Positions 25,808 to 34,861 are shown, counted from the first letter of the stretch. The stretch: 54,612 bases of DNA from Devosiaceae bacterium (GCA_021648375.1 JAKISW010000017.1:1-54612); one strand, 5' to 3'. Made by a program: numbers and translations. Notes: generated by a model from the letters alone, not told the origin.

Positions 25808-27784
25808 ATGGAAGCCACCGGCGATAAGTCACACGATCACGACCATGATGGTTTTTTAGGTCCAAATACTGAATTGTATTTTGCCATTGGCAGCGGCATA
25901 TTTTGGGTGACCGGCCTTATCCTGTCGTTTATTTCGGCGGTTCCTGAGCAATTGCCTTTTGTGCTATTTGTCATTGCCTTTTTTCTTGGAGGTTATTTTA
26001 CCCTTATTGAAGCAGTGGTCAGCACCAGAAAAGGTCAGTTTAAAATTGATTTTTTAATGTTGGTTGCCGCCGCCGGTGCTGCTTCCCTTGGCAAGTGGGA
26101 AGAGGGGGCATTGTTATTATTCCTGTTCAGCCTTGGTCATGCGCTGGAAAATTATGCCATGAACAAGGCCAAAAAATCCATTGAGGCCCTGTCTGAGCTA
26201 GCCCCTTCAACAGCATTGATAAAGCGTGATGGTCAACAGGTAGAGGTGGACATTGAGGAACTGGTAGTGGGTGATATCATTATCATCAAACCCAATTCAA
26301 AAATTGCAGCCGATGGTGTTGTTGTTGCTGGAGACGGTTTTGTCGATCAGGCCCCCATCACTGGAGAAAGCATGCCGGTTGATAAACGTCCGGTTACAAA
26401 TCCTGATGCTGAATATGATTTAAGCACCCTGCCTGATGAAAACCGGGCCTTTGCCGGCACTATAAACGGCGCCAATGTGCTGGAAATCAAGGTGCTTAAA
26501 ATTGCCAAGGACAGCACCCTGGCCCGTCTGGTGGAACTGGTTAAAGAAACCGAATCCCAGAAATCCCCTACCCAGCAGCTCACCGATAAGTTCGAAAAGT
26601 ACTTTGTTCCCTTCGTGCTGGTTCTGGTCATTGTGTTGATGTTTTCCTTTTCTGTTACCAGCGAAACTTTTGCCGAAACCTTTTATCGCTCCATGGTGGT
26701 TCTGGTTGCCGCTTCTCCATGTGCTTTGGCAATTTCAACCCCCAGCGCTGTTTTGGCCGGGGTGGCAAGAGGGGCAAAACAAGGGGTGCTGATTAAAGGG
26801 GGCCGACCGCTGGAGGATTTGGGTTCCTTAACTGCCGTAGCCTTTGATAAAACCGGAACCCTGACTGAGGGGCGACCAAAACTAACCAATATCATTCCCC
26901 ACGGCGATGTTTCAAAAGAGCAGCTTATAAAGGTTGCGGTGGCGGTTGAGCAGTTGAGCGATCACCCTTTGGCACGGGCTATCGTTACAGGAGGTCAGGA
27001 ATTCCTCAAAACCGATTTTGTAAAAGGGGCCAGTGACATTGAGGCATTGATGGCAAGGGGCATCAAGGCTAATTTTGAGGGTAAAACCGTTCACATAGGC
27101 AATCGGCGTTTGTTCTTAGAACTTACCGGCCAAGAGGCACCAAATGTTCTAACAGAGCAGATGATCTCCCTTGAAACTCAGGGCCATACGGTGATGATCG
27201 TTCATATGGATGGGCAATACCTTGGGCTGATTTCAGTGATGGATGTGGCCCGCAAGGAAGCAGCCAATACGTTGTCGCGGCTAAAGGAAATCGGTATTCG
27301 CCGTATGATTATGCTGACCGGGGACAATCAGCGGGTTGCCGATGCCGTCGCCGCAACAATTGGCATAACTGACCCGATGGGAGGCTTGTTGCCCGAAGAT
27401 AAAGTGACAGCGATTGAAAAGCTGAAAGCTGAAGAGGGCAAAGTGGCCATGGTTGGTGACGGGGTCAATGATGCTCCGGCAATGGCAAAAAGCACCGTGG
27501 GAATTGCCATGGGAGCGGCAGGGTCTGACGTGGCGCTGGAAACCGCCGACATTGCCCTGATGGCTGACAAATTAGAAAACCTGCCCTTTGCCATTGGTCT
27601 GAGCAGAAAATCCAAAGCGATTATCCAGCAGAATCTTTGGCTGAGCCTTGGCATTGTCGCTATTCTAATTCCATCAGCAATCATTGGCTGGGCAAGCATT
27701 GGAATAGCGGTAGTTATTCACGAAGGGTCAACAATATTGGTAGTGGGCAATGCATTGCGGCTTTTGTCGTACAAGTCCAAATGA
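25808..27784 (+). CDS. P1B-4-type heavy-metal-transporting ATPase (Co/Fe/Zn-type efflux)
   Basis: A 658-residue P-type ATPase. TGES (185-188), DKTGT (Asp347 phosphorylated), MLTGDN and GDGVNDAPAMA give the complete catalytic core. The metal-selective membrane motif is SPC (303-305) where CopA and ZntA have CPC, and the last membrane helix carries HEGST (638-642). These two motifs define the P1B-4 group (CoaT, CtpD, PfeT), known to export Co2+, Fe2+ or Zn2+. There is no CxxC metal-binding domain, only a His/Asp-rich N-terminus (HDHDHD at 9-14). Two cytochrome c genes follow closely. A 15-bp tandem duplication spans its stop codon. Confidence 0.93.
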   Translation: MEATGDKSHDHDHDGFLGPNTELYFAIGSGIFWVTGLILSFISAVPEQLPFVLFVIAFFLGGYFTLIEAVVSTRKGQFKIDFLMLVAAAGAASLGKWEEGALLLFLFSLGHALENYAMNKAKKSIEALSELAPSTALIKRDGQQVEVDIEELVVGDIIIIKPNSKIAADGVVVAGDGFVDQAPITGESMPVDKRPVTNPDAEYDLSTLPDENRAFAGTINGANVLEIKVLKIAKDSTLARLVELVKETESQKSPTQQLTDKFEKYFVPFVLVLVIVLMFSFSVTSETFAETFYRSMVVLVAASPCALAISTPSAVLAGVARGAKQGVLIKGGRPLEDLGSLTAVAFDKTGTLTEGRPKLTNIIPHGDVSKEQLIKVAVAVEQLSDHPLARAIVTGGQEFLKTDFVKGASDIEALMARGIKANFEGKTVHIGNRRLFLELTGQEAPNVLTEQMISLETQGHTVMIVHMDGQYLGLISVMDVARKEAANTLSRLKEIGIRRMIMLTGDNQRVADAVAATIGITDPMGGLLPEDKVTAIEKLKAEEGKVAMVGDGVNDAPAMAKSTVGIAMGAAGSDVALETADIALMADKLENLPFAIGLSRKSKAIIQQNLWLSLGIVAILIPSAIIGWASIGIAVVIHEGSTILVVGNALRLLSYKSK

Positions 27785-27804
27785 TTTTTGTCCAAATGAT
27801 TTTG
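27775..27804. repeat. 15-bp tandem duplication across the ATPase stop codon
   Basis: GTCCAAATGATTTTT (27775-27789) is followed directly by GTCCAAATGATTTTG (27790-27804). The TGA stop lies inside the first unit. Confidence 0.85.
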
Positions 27805-27824
27805 GCAAAGAGGGGTGAGAAAAA

Positions 27825-28241
27825 ATGAACCTTAAAGCCATAGCAATTGTTGCAGTGTTGGTTGCTGGTGGAGTGATAATTTCATTCAATTTGCAACCTT
27901 CCCTGTCCCAACCCGGGGACGGTGAACCCATGGTCGCGGTGAACCTGCCACAATTTTCTGTTTTGGAAAAAGCCGGTGAGGAGCTTTATAATGCCAGTTG
28001 CGCGGCCTGCCATGGTGTTGATGTAGCAGGCCAAGAAGGGATTGCCCCCTCTTTGATAGATGCAATTTACCAGCCCAAATTTCATGCGGATGGGGCGTTT
28101 TATATAGCTGTACAAAACGGGGTGCGCGCCCATCATTATGGCTTTGGTTCCATGCCTGCTATCGAGGGGGTAAAAAGCGAAGATGTGGCAACCATCATCG
28201 CCTATATCCGCGCTATCCAGCGCGAAAATGGAATAGAATAG
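27825..28241 (+). CDS. Membrane-anchored monohaem cytochrome c
   Basis: A 138-residue protein with an N-terminal hydrophobic anchor or signal (residues 3-22) and one haem-binding CAACH (Cys59, Cys62, His63). Met110 in GFGSMPAI is the likely sixth ligand. It should face the periplasm as a small electron carrier. It begins 40 bp after the metal ATPase and is followed 46 bp later by a second cytochrome of similar design, so all three are probably one transcript. Its electron partners are not in the window. Confidence 0.88.
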   Translation: MNLKAIAIVAVLVAGGVIISFNLQPSLSQPGDGEPMVAVNLPQFSVLEKAGEELYNASCAACHGVDVAGQEGIAPSLIDAIYQPKFHADGAFYIAVQNGVRAHHYGFGSMPAIEGVKSEDVATIIAYIRAIQRENGIE

Positions 28242-28242
28242 T

Positions 28243-28261
28243 TTTTGGGGTAGGCCCAAAA
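28243..28261 (+). other. Small hairpin between the two cytochrome genes
   Basis: TTTTGGG (28243-28249) pairs with CCCAAAA (28255-28261) around a 5-base loop. It has no T-tract, so it may be an mRNA processing or stabilising element. Confidence 0.35.
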
Positions 28262-28287
28262 TATCAGCAATATTACTGGATTAAAAA

Positions 28288-28761
28288 ATGAATAAATCGC
28301 TTGTTTTAATATTATCTGGCATAATTTTGGTTGGTGGCGTGGCAGCTTTTTTTATAATGCAGCCCCCAAAATATCAGCCCTCGACCACTGGTTTTCTAAA
28401 ACCGGGTAATTTGGAGTTGGTTGCCCAGGGAGAGCTGATTTATGAGCAAAGTTGTGCGGCCTGTCACGGGGTCAATCTTGAGGGGCAAGACAATTGGCGC
28501 TCCCCGGATGAGGAAGGATTTTTGCCCGCTCCTCCCCATGATGAAAGTGGGCATACCTGGCATCACCGCGATGAATTATTGTTCGACCTGACCAAATTCG
28601 GCTCAGCAGCTTTTGCCGGAGAAAATTTTAAATCCCGCATGCCCCAGTTTGAGGGCCTGTTGAGTGACGAGGATATAATTGCCGTTCTTTCCTACATTAA
28701 ATCCACATGGCCAGAGGAAATTCAAAAGCGCCATGATGAACTTGATGCCCAGCCGCAATAG
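28288..28761 (+). CDS. Second membrane-anchored monohaem cytochrome c
   Basis: A 157-residue protein with an N-terminal hydrophobic segment (residues 4-24), haem motif CAACH (Cys56, Cys59, His60) and probable axial Met118 in SRMPQFEG. It carries a His-rich insert, PPHDESGHTWHHRDE (residues 82-96), that could bind metal, in keeping with the metal ATPase two genes upstream. Its TAG stop opens a 15-bp quasi-palindrome whose other end, read on the minus strand, is the stop of the RND pump gene. Confidence 0.88.
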   Translation: MNKSLVLILSGIILVGGVAAFFIMQPPKYQPSTTGFLKPGNLELVAQGELIYEQSCAACHGVNLEGQDNWRSPDEEGFLPAPPHDESGHTWHHRDELLFDLTKFGSAAFAGENFKSRMPQFEGLLSDEDIIAVLSYIKSTWPEEIQKRHDELDAQPQ

Positions 28762-28773
28762 GCTTTGGACCTA
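28759..28773. repeat. TAGG...CCTA quasi-palindrome, copy 5 (shared by two convergent stops)
   Basis: TAGGCTTTGGACCTA. The first three bases are the cytochrome TAG stop on the plus strand, and the last three, read on the minus strand, are the TAG stop of the RND permease. Confidence 0.7.
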
Positions 28774-31700
28774 TTCGCGAATTACTGTTTCACCCTCCAC
28801 GGATTCAACCAGAGGACGTTGATCATGATGACGTCCGGCCAACAGATCAGAAAATGATGCTGCGTTTGGGGTCATGAACAACCAGCGCAGCAGTGCTCCG
28901 ATATCTGTGCCAATTGCCATGAATGCCGGAACCAAAAATAACACCAGTAAAGTGGCCAGCCCCAATCCAAAAATCATCGTGACTGCCATGGGAATGAGAA
29001 ACTGGGCCTGCAGGCTTTTTTCAAATAATAATGGAATAAGACCGCCAATAGTGGTCAGGGAAGTTAAAAGCACGGCCCGCAAACGATCTTTGGCCGCTCC
29101 GTTTGAAGCCAAACGCAGGCTTTCGCCCATTGCCTGACGCTCTTTCAGGCGTGATATGAAAACAATGGAATCATTGACCAGAATTCCAGCCAGCCCCAAA
29201 AGTCCCATTAAGGAGATGATCGTTAAATCAAACCCTAAAAAATAGTGTCCCCATATGGCCCCCACAACGCCAAAGGGAATTATCAGCATCACCGCCAATG
29301 GCGCAAAATATGATGCAAAAGTCCAGGATATGATTATATACATCACCCCAAGGGCCACCAGTGCCCCCAGCTGCAGATCGCCAAATGCAGCATCGCGTTC
29401 CGCTTCGGTCCCCTCAACATTGATTGCCACTGCATATTTGGAGGCAATGGACGCAAAATAGTCAGCCCTCAGGCGATCTATGACTTCTGATCCTGTGATG
29501 GTGTCATCTTCCACATCAGCGCGCACTGTGACGGTTGATTTTCCCTCTTCACGAATGATGCGGGAAAATCCTCGCTGTTCGGCAAAGGTCACAATGGAGG
29601 ATAGCGGTACAAACCCTCCCTCATTCGAGCGCACCCATAAATTGCGCAGCGCTGCTGAACCAACATTGTTGAGGCTTCGTTGCAGGCGCACGGTAATCTC
29701 TTCATTCTGGGTGGCAATGGTTGCCACCTCGCGTCCTTCAAACGCGTCTCTGATCTGTGTACCCAGCATTTCAAGGGTGAAGCCAAGGGAAATTCCCCTA
29801 TCGCTCAATTGCATGGTCAGTTCCGGATCGCCGTAATTCAAACTGTCAGAAATTGCGGTCACGCCGGTAAATCCTGCAAGGATCGATTGCAACTCTTCGG
29901 AGGCCTGTTTTAAAGTATTTGTATCAGCTCCTGAAAACTGAACTTCGATGGCCTGCCCTCCCGGCCCGCCGCTGGCCTCACGCACCCCGATATTTTGTAC
30001 GCCCGCTATCATTGGCAGGCGCTCGCGAACAGCCTGAGTGATCAGGGAAGTGCGAACAGTCCTGGTTTCCGATGAGGTGAGAAAAACATTTATTGTGGCG
30101 TTGGAATTACCGGCGTCAAGTTCGGCATAGGTGGTAACCACCAATTGCTCACCATCCGGCGCTAAAGAAATCTCAGCTTCACTAATGGCTTTTTCGATAT
30201 CTTCAAATATCGCCTGCATCTGCTCTTTTGGGGTTCCGGGATGAAAGGTTGCCGAAACCGTAAACTCTTCTCCCTCAGCAGTCGGAAAAAACTCAAATCC
30301 CAGTTTTCCGGAACTGATGAGGGCAAAGCCTAAAATTGTCACCGCCAGCGCGATGGCAACGGTGGCATAGCGCCAGCTATAGGACAGGGCAGAGAATTTG
30401 CCGAAAATATTATTTTTAAAATAATCAAACCCCTGATCGAAACCCCTGCGAAAGCCACTTGGGGGTTTTCGTTTTTTCGGCAATGAGTGGGCCAGATGCC
30501 CTGGAAGGATTAAAAAACATTCAATGCTGCTGGCTATCAATACTGCAATGACCACCATTGGCAGCGCCGACATTATCTGCCCGATAACACCTCCCACCAG
30601 TAATATGGGACCAAAGGCCGCCATGGTGGTCAGGCTGGCCGCAATCACAGGAATTGCCATGCGGCCGGCCCCGGTCACCGCTGCCTGTGCCCGGCTATCG
30701 CCCATGGCATATCTGGTTGCTGTGTGTTCGCCAACGACAATGGCATCATCGACAATTATGCCCAAAGTCATCAACAGGGCGAACATGGAAATCATATTTA
30801 AGGACTGGCCGCTGAAATACATCAGACCAAGAGTGGCAACAATTGAAACCGGAATGCCAAGGGCTACCCAAAATGCAATGCGCGCCTCAAGAAAAATGAA
30901 TAAAATGATCAGCACCAGAACAAGTCCGGTTATACCGTTGGTAATTAACAGGGAAAGCCTGTCATCGACTAATTCAGCCGCCGCATCAAACACCTGAACA
31001 TTTAAGGTTGCAGGTAATGTGGGGCGTAACTCTTCCACATATGCTAAAATCTTGTTGTAGGAAATTACCGTATCAGAAGTTATGGATCGTGCCACATTCA
31101 AAACGATTGCCGGTTGACCACGCATGAACCCCAGCGAGATATCATCATTAAATCCCTCATTTATGGTGGCGATATCACCAAAGGTTAAGTCTTCCCCCGT
31201 GGGCAGGCTTCTTATTCTGGTTGCCTCGATCTGGGAAACGCTTAAATCGTTGGCCACAGCTCTAATTTGGGCCTGAAAATTGCCGGGAAGTGACCCGGCG
31301 GGTCGATCAAAAAAACCGGGTGTTAAAGCTCGGGATAAATCATCAAGGGTTAGATCAAACTGGCGCAGCTTTGCATCATCAACATTGATCTGAATTTCTC
31401 TTTCCCGATATCCCTCAAAGCTGACCTTGTCTAATCCCGCATCCAAAAGCCCATCACGAATTTCTCGGGCAAACTCGCGCAATGTCTGTTCGGGAAACGG
31501 TCCCGATAGACCAATGCTGGCTACGGGGTCAAAAAACTTTAACTGGGTAATCTCAGGCTCACTAGAGCTTTGGGGCAGGTTGGCAACGGCGTCTACCGCT
31601 GCTTTTATGTTATCTTCTGCGGCCTTCATATCGGTGCCTTGACCAAACGAAACCACAACACTGCCAATGCCCTCACGAGCGGTTGAAAACAGGGCGGTTA

Positions 31701-31983
31701 CCCCATCTTCAAAACGCACGGCAGGCTCGATAAGCTGAAGAATGTTTTTTTCAATATCCTGAGCGCTGGCACCGGCCCAAGGCACCATTATTGTTACTTC
31801 TCTAATGTCTATGGTTGGCAATAATTGGCGTTGCAGATTGCTTGCACCCCATAGGCCGAACAAAACCAGAAGCAGCATTAACAGGTTTGCCGCATTCCTG
31901 TGTTGAACAAAAGAAGCCAGCAATCCCCTGATGCGTTTTTGCGCCCCGTATTTGATTGTTTTATCCTGACTTGTAGCCGCCAT
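28771..31983 (-). CDS. RND efflux permease (HAE1/AcrB-like)
   Basis: A 1070-residue inner-membrane proton-driven pump with the duplicated RND layout: a helix near residue 35, a large periplasmic loop, a bundle of helices from about 350, a second large loop and a second bundle. GIIVDDAIVVGEH carries the paired acidic residues of helix 4 and GILVNDSIVFISRLKE is the repeat equivalent. It belongs to the hydrophobe/amphiphile group, not the CzcA heavy-metal group, by general resemblance. It lies 2 bases downstream of its adaptor gene, and no outer-membrane factor is adjacent. Substrate unknown. Confidence 0.92.
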   Translation of the reverse strand: MAATSQDKTIKYGAQKRIRGLLASFVQHRNAANLLMLLLVLFGLWGASNLQRQLLPTIDIREVTIMVPWAGASAQDIEKNILQLIEPAVRFEDGVTALFSTAREGIGSVVVSFGQGTDMKAAEDNIKAAVDAVANLPQSSSEPEITQLKFFDPVASIGLSGPFPEQTLREFAREIRDGLLDAGLDKVSFEGYREREIQINVDDAKLRQFDLTLDDLSRALTPGFFDRPAGSLPGNFQAQIRAVANDLSVSQIEATRIRSLPTGEDLTFGDIATINEGFNDDISLGFMRGQPAIVLNVARSITSDTVISYNKILAYVEELRPTLPATLNVQVFDAAAELVDDRLSLLITNGITGLVLVLIILFIFLEARIAFWVALGIPVSIVATLGLMYFSGQSLNMISMFALLMTLGIIVDDAIVVGEHTATRYAMGDSRAQAAVTGAGRMAIPVIAASLTTMAAFGPILLVGGVIGQIMSALPMVVIAVLIASSIECFLILPGHLAHSLPKKRKPPSGFRRGFDQGFDYFKNNIFGKFSALSYSWRYATVAIALAVTILGFALISSGKLGFEFFPTAEGEEFTVSATFHPGTPKEQMQAIFEDIEKAISEAEISLAPDGEQLVVTTYAELDAGNSNATINVFLTSSETRTVRTSLITQAVRERLPMIAGVQNIGVREASGGPGGQAIEVQFSGADTNTLKQASEELQSILAGFTGVTAISDSLNYGDPELTMQLSDRGISLGFTLEMLGTQIRDAFEGREVATIATQNEEITVRLQRSLNNVGSAALRNLWVRSNEGGFVPLSSIVTFAEQRGFSRIIREEGKSTVTVRADVEDDTITGSEVIDRLRADYFASIASKYAVAINVEGTEAERDAAFGDLQLGALVALGVMYIIISWTFASYFAPLAVMLIIPFGVVGAIWGHYFLGFDLTIISLMGLLGLAGILVNDSIVFISRLKERQAMGESLRLASNGAAKDRLRAVLLTSLTTIGGLIPLLFEKSLQAQFLIPMAVTMIFGLGLATLLVLFLVPAFMAIGTDIGALLRWLFMTPNAASFSDLLAGRHHDQRPLVESVEGETVIRE

Positions 31984-31985
31984 TC

Positions 31986-33431
31986 TTATCGACCACCGGG
32001 ACGGGCAATTGGCGCTCCGTCACCCTGTTGCTCGATATCCTGCGCGCTATTATTGTTTTCTTGATTGCTGTCCTCTTGACCCTCGATCGTCACCAACACC
32101 CCGTCACCGGCCTGAGTGATGCGGGTGGTAATGATTTGCGCACCGGCATCAACATCTGCATCAACTATCAGATTTTCCCCGTTTCGGGCCAATACCTGAG
32201 CCTGAACACTTCTCATGCGTCCATCGTCAATCACATAAAACTGGCCGTCGGAATAAAGCGAGGTTTCAGGAATTGATAGAACGTTCTCAAACGACCTGCC
32301 GGTGAGATTTACTGAAACAAAAGCGCCGGGCAATATTGATGTTTGCATTTCACTATCGAGCACCGCGAACAATTCAACACCGCCATCCGCCGCGTTTATT
32401 TGGGCTCCGATACGAGATATTGTTCCATTTGCAGAAATTATTTCAGGTTTGACATCCCAGATAACTTCTAACTTTCGCCCAATAATCCCTTCAGACAAAA
32501 GCTCCCCGTACTGATTTTGAGAGAGCGTAAACCGAACTTCCAATGCATTGGCCTGATATACACTTGCCACCTCTTCCCCTTGCCCAAATGTGGCGCCGGG
32601 AACGACATTTGATGAAACAACAACCGCATCAAAGGGGGTAATAATTGTGGTTTCAGCCAGCGCTCTGTCTGCCCTTTCAAGGGAGCGTAAAGCATTGTCA
32701 ATGGAGCTTTGGCGCCGCAAAACCCCCTGCTTGCGCAATATGGTTTCGCTTTGGGCCTGCCGCAGGGCCTGATCACGTTGAAAGAGCAACAGCTCACGGC
32801 TTTCCAATTGTTGACTTGTCACAGAGCCACTTGCAAACAGCGTTTTGGCCCGTTCCAGATCAGCTTCTGCCAAATCCAGAGAATTTTGGGCAAATTCAAT
32901 ATTCAATATCTGTATGCGTAACTGCTCTTCTTCTTCTACCAGCGACGAGCGAGCATCCGCTAAAGCCGTTTGTGCATCCGATCGGGCCAGTTCGTAATCA
33001 AAAGGGTCAACTTTTACCAACACCTGCCCGGCCTCCAAAAACCCACCAGGACGCAAGTTTGGAGCAACGAAAATCACTTCACCCGCCGCCGGAGCGCGAA
33101 TATTTAGATTTAAGGCAGCGACCACTTCCCCAAAGGCTAAAATTTCCTGCCTGAAGGTTTGTGGTTGAGCGGTAATTGTTGCGACAGTAAAACTGCGTTC
33201 AAATTCTGTTCTTTTTACCACCTCAGGTCGATTATTTATCATGTCCTGAGCTAAAAAAACTGCCCCGCCAATTATTGCGATCGCCAATAACAACCGGGAC
33301 AGCACGCTAAAAATTCCAAAAAGCTTTTTTGGTTTTTTCTCTGGGGTTAAATTCTCTGGGGCTAAATTCTTGGGGGCTAAATTCTCAGGGGGGGTTATGG
33401 CATCAATGCTGGAATTTTCCCTGTCAGTCAT
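31986..33431 (-). CDS. RND efflux periplasmic adaptor (membrane fusion protein)
   Basis: A 481-residue HlyD/AcrA-type adaptor that bridges the RND pump and an outer-membrane channel. It has a cytoplasmic Pro-rich N-terminus, one membrane helix (LLLAIAIIGGAVFLAQDM), a split lipoyl domain (RAPAAGEVIFVAPNLRPGG ... TIITPFDAVVVSSNVVPGA) around a coiled-coil hairpin (about residues 155-260), and a beta-barrel domain. I chose ATG 33431; a TTG three codons upstream is possible. The N-terminus holds a 15-bp in-frame tandem repeat giving ENLAP/KNLAP/ENLTP. Confidence 0.9.
   Translation of the reverse strand: MTDRENSSIDAITPPENLAPKNLAPENLTPEKKPKKLFGIFSVLSRLLLAIAIIGGAVFLAQDMINNRPEVVKRTEFERSFTVATITAQPQTFRQEILAFGEVVAALNLNIRAPAAGEVIFVAPNLRPGGFLEAGQVLVKVDPFDYELARSDAQTALADARSSLVEEEEQLRIQILNIEFAQNSLDLAEADLERAKTLFASGSVTSQQLESRELLLFQRDQALRQAQSETILRKQGVLRRQSSIDNALRSLERADRALAETTIITPFDAVVVSSNVVPGATFGQGEEVASVYQANALEVRFTLSQNQYGELLSEGIIGRKLEVIWDVKPEIISANGTISRIGAQINAADGGVELFAVLDSEMQTSILPGAFVSVNLTGRSFENVLSIPETSLYSDGQFYVIDDGRMRSVQAQVLARNGENLIVDADVDAGAQIITTRITQAGDGVLVTIEGQEDSNQENNNSAQDIEQQGDGAPIARPGGR
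33341..33385. repeat. 15-bp in-frame tandem repeat in the adaptor gene
   Basis: Three consecutive units close to CTGGGGCTAAATTCT (33341-33355, 33356-33370, 33371-33385), each encoding one pentapeptide of the cytoplasmic N-terminus. Confidence 0.85.
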
Positions 33432-33494
33432 GATCAACAATCCAAATCAAGAACCATTGGCCCTGTCCCTGGTCCCTATCCATTGGCATCAGCT

Positions 33495-33523
33495 TAGGGT
33501 CCGGACCCTAAGGGTCCTGACAT
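33495..33523. repeat. TAGG...CCTA palindrome, copy 6 (perfect) plus a degenerate seventh copy
   Basis: TAGGGTCCGGACCCTA (33495-33510) is a perfect 16-bp palindrome; a partial copy (AGGGTCCTGACAT) follows immediately. It lies in the gap between the RND adaptor start and the dCTP deaminase end, on the upstream side of the adaptor gene. Confidence 0.7.
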
Positions 33524-33580
33524 ATGTACGCACGACCCAAAGAACAAGGCTGCACTGATGGCAAATGTTGCTTGACTCGG

Positions 33581-34687
33581 TTAGTTTGTTGAAAATGGGC
33601 GAAAATGTTTGGATAATTTCAGGCTTTGAGCCTGATAATTTGAGCCAAGATCGGAGCCGTAGAGCAGTTTGGGCCGTTTGGCCATCCGCTCATAAATAAG
33701 CCTGCCAATGGTTTGGCCATGATCAAGCATAAAGGGCACTTCATGGCTTCTCACTTCCAAAACAGCTCTTGATCCGGTTCCCCCTGCCGCGTCATGCCCA
33801 AATCCGGGATCAAAAAACCCCGCATAATGCACACGAAATTCTCCAACCGTGTGATCAAACGGCATCATTTCAGCGGCAAAATCAGGTGGAACATGCACGC
33901 TTTCACGACTGACCAGAATATAAAATTCATCCGGGTCAAGAATAAGTTCATCCCGGCCGCGACTGTATAAAGGTTCCCAGAAATCCAATACATCAAGTGC
34001 GTCTTTTTTGTCCACATCAACCACTGCCGTATGATGTTTGGAGCGAAACCCAACCAGGCCATCACGCCCTTGACCCAACAGGTCAATTGATAAGGATACC
34101 CCTCTACCCACTTCAACATTGGGGTCAAAAACAAGAGTTTGCTCAGCATGGAGTTTTTTATGCTCTTCGATATTTAGCCTGGTGTCGCCTTTTCTAAAGC
34201 GCACTTGGGTCAGCCTTGATCCTGTGCGGGCCAGAATGGGAAAAGTGCGCGGAGAAACTTCCAGATATAAAGGGCCACTATATCCCTTTTCCACCTGATC
34301 AAACTGGCGGGCATAATCACAAATCACCCGGGTAAAAATATCCAGTCTTCCGGTGGAGCTTTTGGGATTGGCAGAAGCACTGATATCTGAGGGCAGGTTC
34401 ATGGATTCCAGCAACGGCACCAGATAAACGCAACCCCGCTCCAGCACCGCGCCCTCTTTAAGGTCGATCTCGTGGAGCATTAATTCTCTAATGCGATCTT
34501 TCACCGTGTTGTTTGGACCGGGCAAAAAACTGGAGCGCACCCGAAAAGCCTTTTCCCCAAGGCGCATATCAAGGGAAGCAGGCTGGATTTGATCATCATC
34601 TAACGGGCGCTCAATATGGACAGATTTCTCATCCAGCAATTGTTCTATCATTTGCGCTGAGAATATGCCGTTTGGCCATTTAGGCAT
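33581..34687 (-). CDS. dcd: 2'-deoxycytidine 5'-triphosphate deaminase, long two-domain alphaproteobacterial type
   Basis: A 368-residue enzyme that deaminates dCTP to dUTP for dTTP synthesis. It is about twice the size of E. coli Dcd, as usual in alphaproteobacteria, and has two dUTPase-fold halves. IQPASLDMRLG, the SSTGR segment and HYAGFFDPGFGHDAAGGTGSRAVLEVRS near the C-terminus are diagnostic. The frame is open up to 34807, but that would reach into the SAM-II riboswitch on the other strand; ATG 34687 with AAAGAG upstream gives a normal N-terminus (MPKWPNGIFSAQMIEQLL). Confidence 0.9.
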   Translation of the reverse strand: MPKWPNGIFSAQMIEQLLDEKSVHIERPLDDDQIQPASLDMRLGEKAFRVRSSFLPGPNNTVKDRIRELMLHEIDLKEGAVLERGCVYLVPLLESMNLPSDISASANPKSSTGRLDIFTRVICDYARQFDQVEKGYSGPLYLEVSPRTFPILARTGSRLTQVRFRKGDTRLNIEEHKKLHAEQTLVFDPNVEVGRGVSLSIDLLGQGRDGLVGFRSKHHTAVVDVDKKDALDVLDFWEPLYSRGRDELILDPDEFYILVSRESVHVPPDFAAEMMPFDHTVGEFRVHYAGFFDPGFGHDAAGGTGSRAVLEVRSHEVPFMLDHGQTIGRLIYERMAKRPKLLYGSDLGSNYQAQSLKLSKHFRPFSTN

Positions 34688-34774
34688 TTTTTTGCTCTTT
34701 CGTTGCTGATGAGTAGTTGCATAGCAATCCAGATCATTGACGCCAAGCGCAAAAAAGTTATAGATCATTTTGAT

Positions 34775-34831
34775 AAGTGGTGATTTGGCCGGTCTGATTG
34801 CAGCCACTATAAATAAAATGCTAAAGGACCT
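34775..34831 (+). ncRNA. SAM-II riboswitch
   Basis: The SAM-II pattern of alphaproteobacterial met genes is present: stem P1 AGTGG (34776-34780) with CCACT (34804-34808), conserved TGATTTGG after the 5' arm, GATTGCAG before the 3' arm, then ATGCTAAAGGACC. The pseudoknot pairs GGTC (34791-34794) with GACC (34827-34830). It lies 48 bp upstream of metZ and is followed directly by an intrinsic terminator. SAM binding should lower metZ expression. Confidence 0.9.
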
Positions 34832-34835
34832 TGAG

Positions 34836-34861
34836 AACCGGCCGTATGGTCGGTTTTTTTG
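34836..34861 (+). terminator. Riboswitch-coupled intrinsic terminator
   Basis: AACCGGCC (34836-34843) pairs with GGTCGGTT (34848-34855) with one G-T pair and a 4-base loop, followed by a T-run. GACC of the riboswitch pseudoknot (34827-34830) could instead pair with GGTC of the terminator's 3' arm (34848-34851), a simple way for ligand-free RNA to prevent termination. That switch is inferred. Confidence 0.8.

Noticed and set aside
34688..34807. Starting dcd at the far-upstream codon at 34807
   Set aside because: That region holds the SAM-II riboswitch on the plus strand and the extra residues do not match the family.
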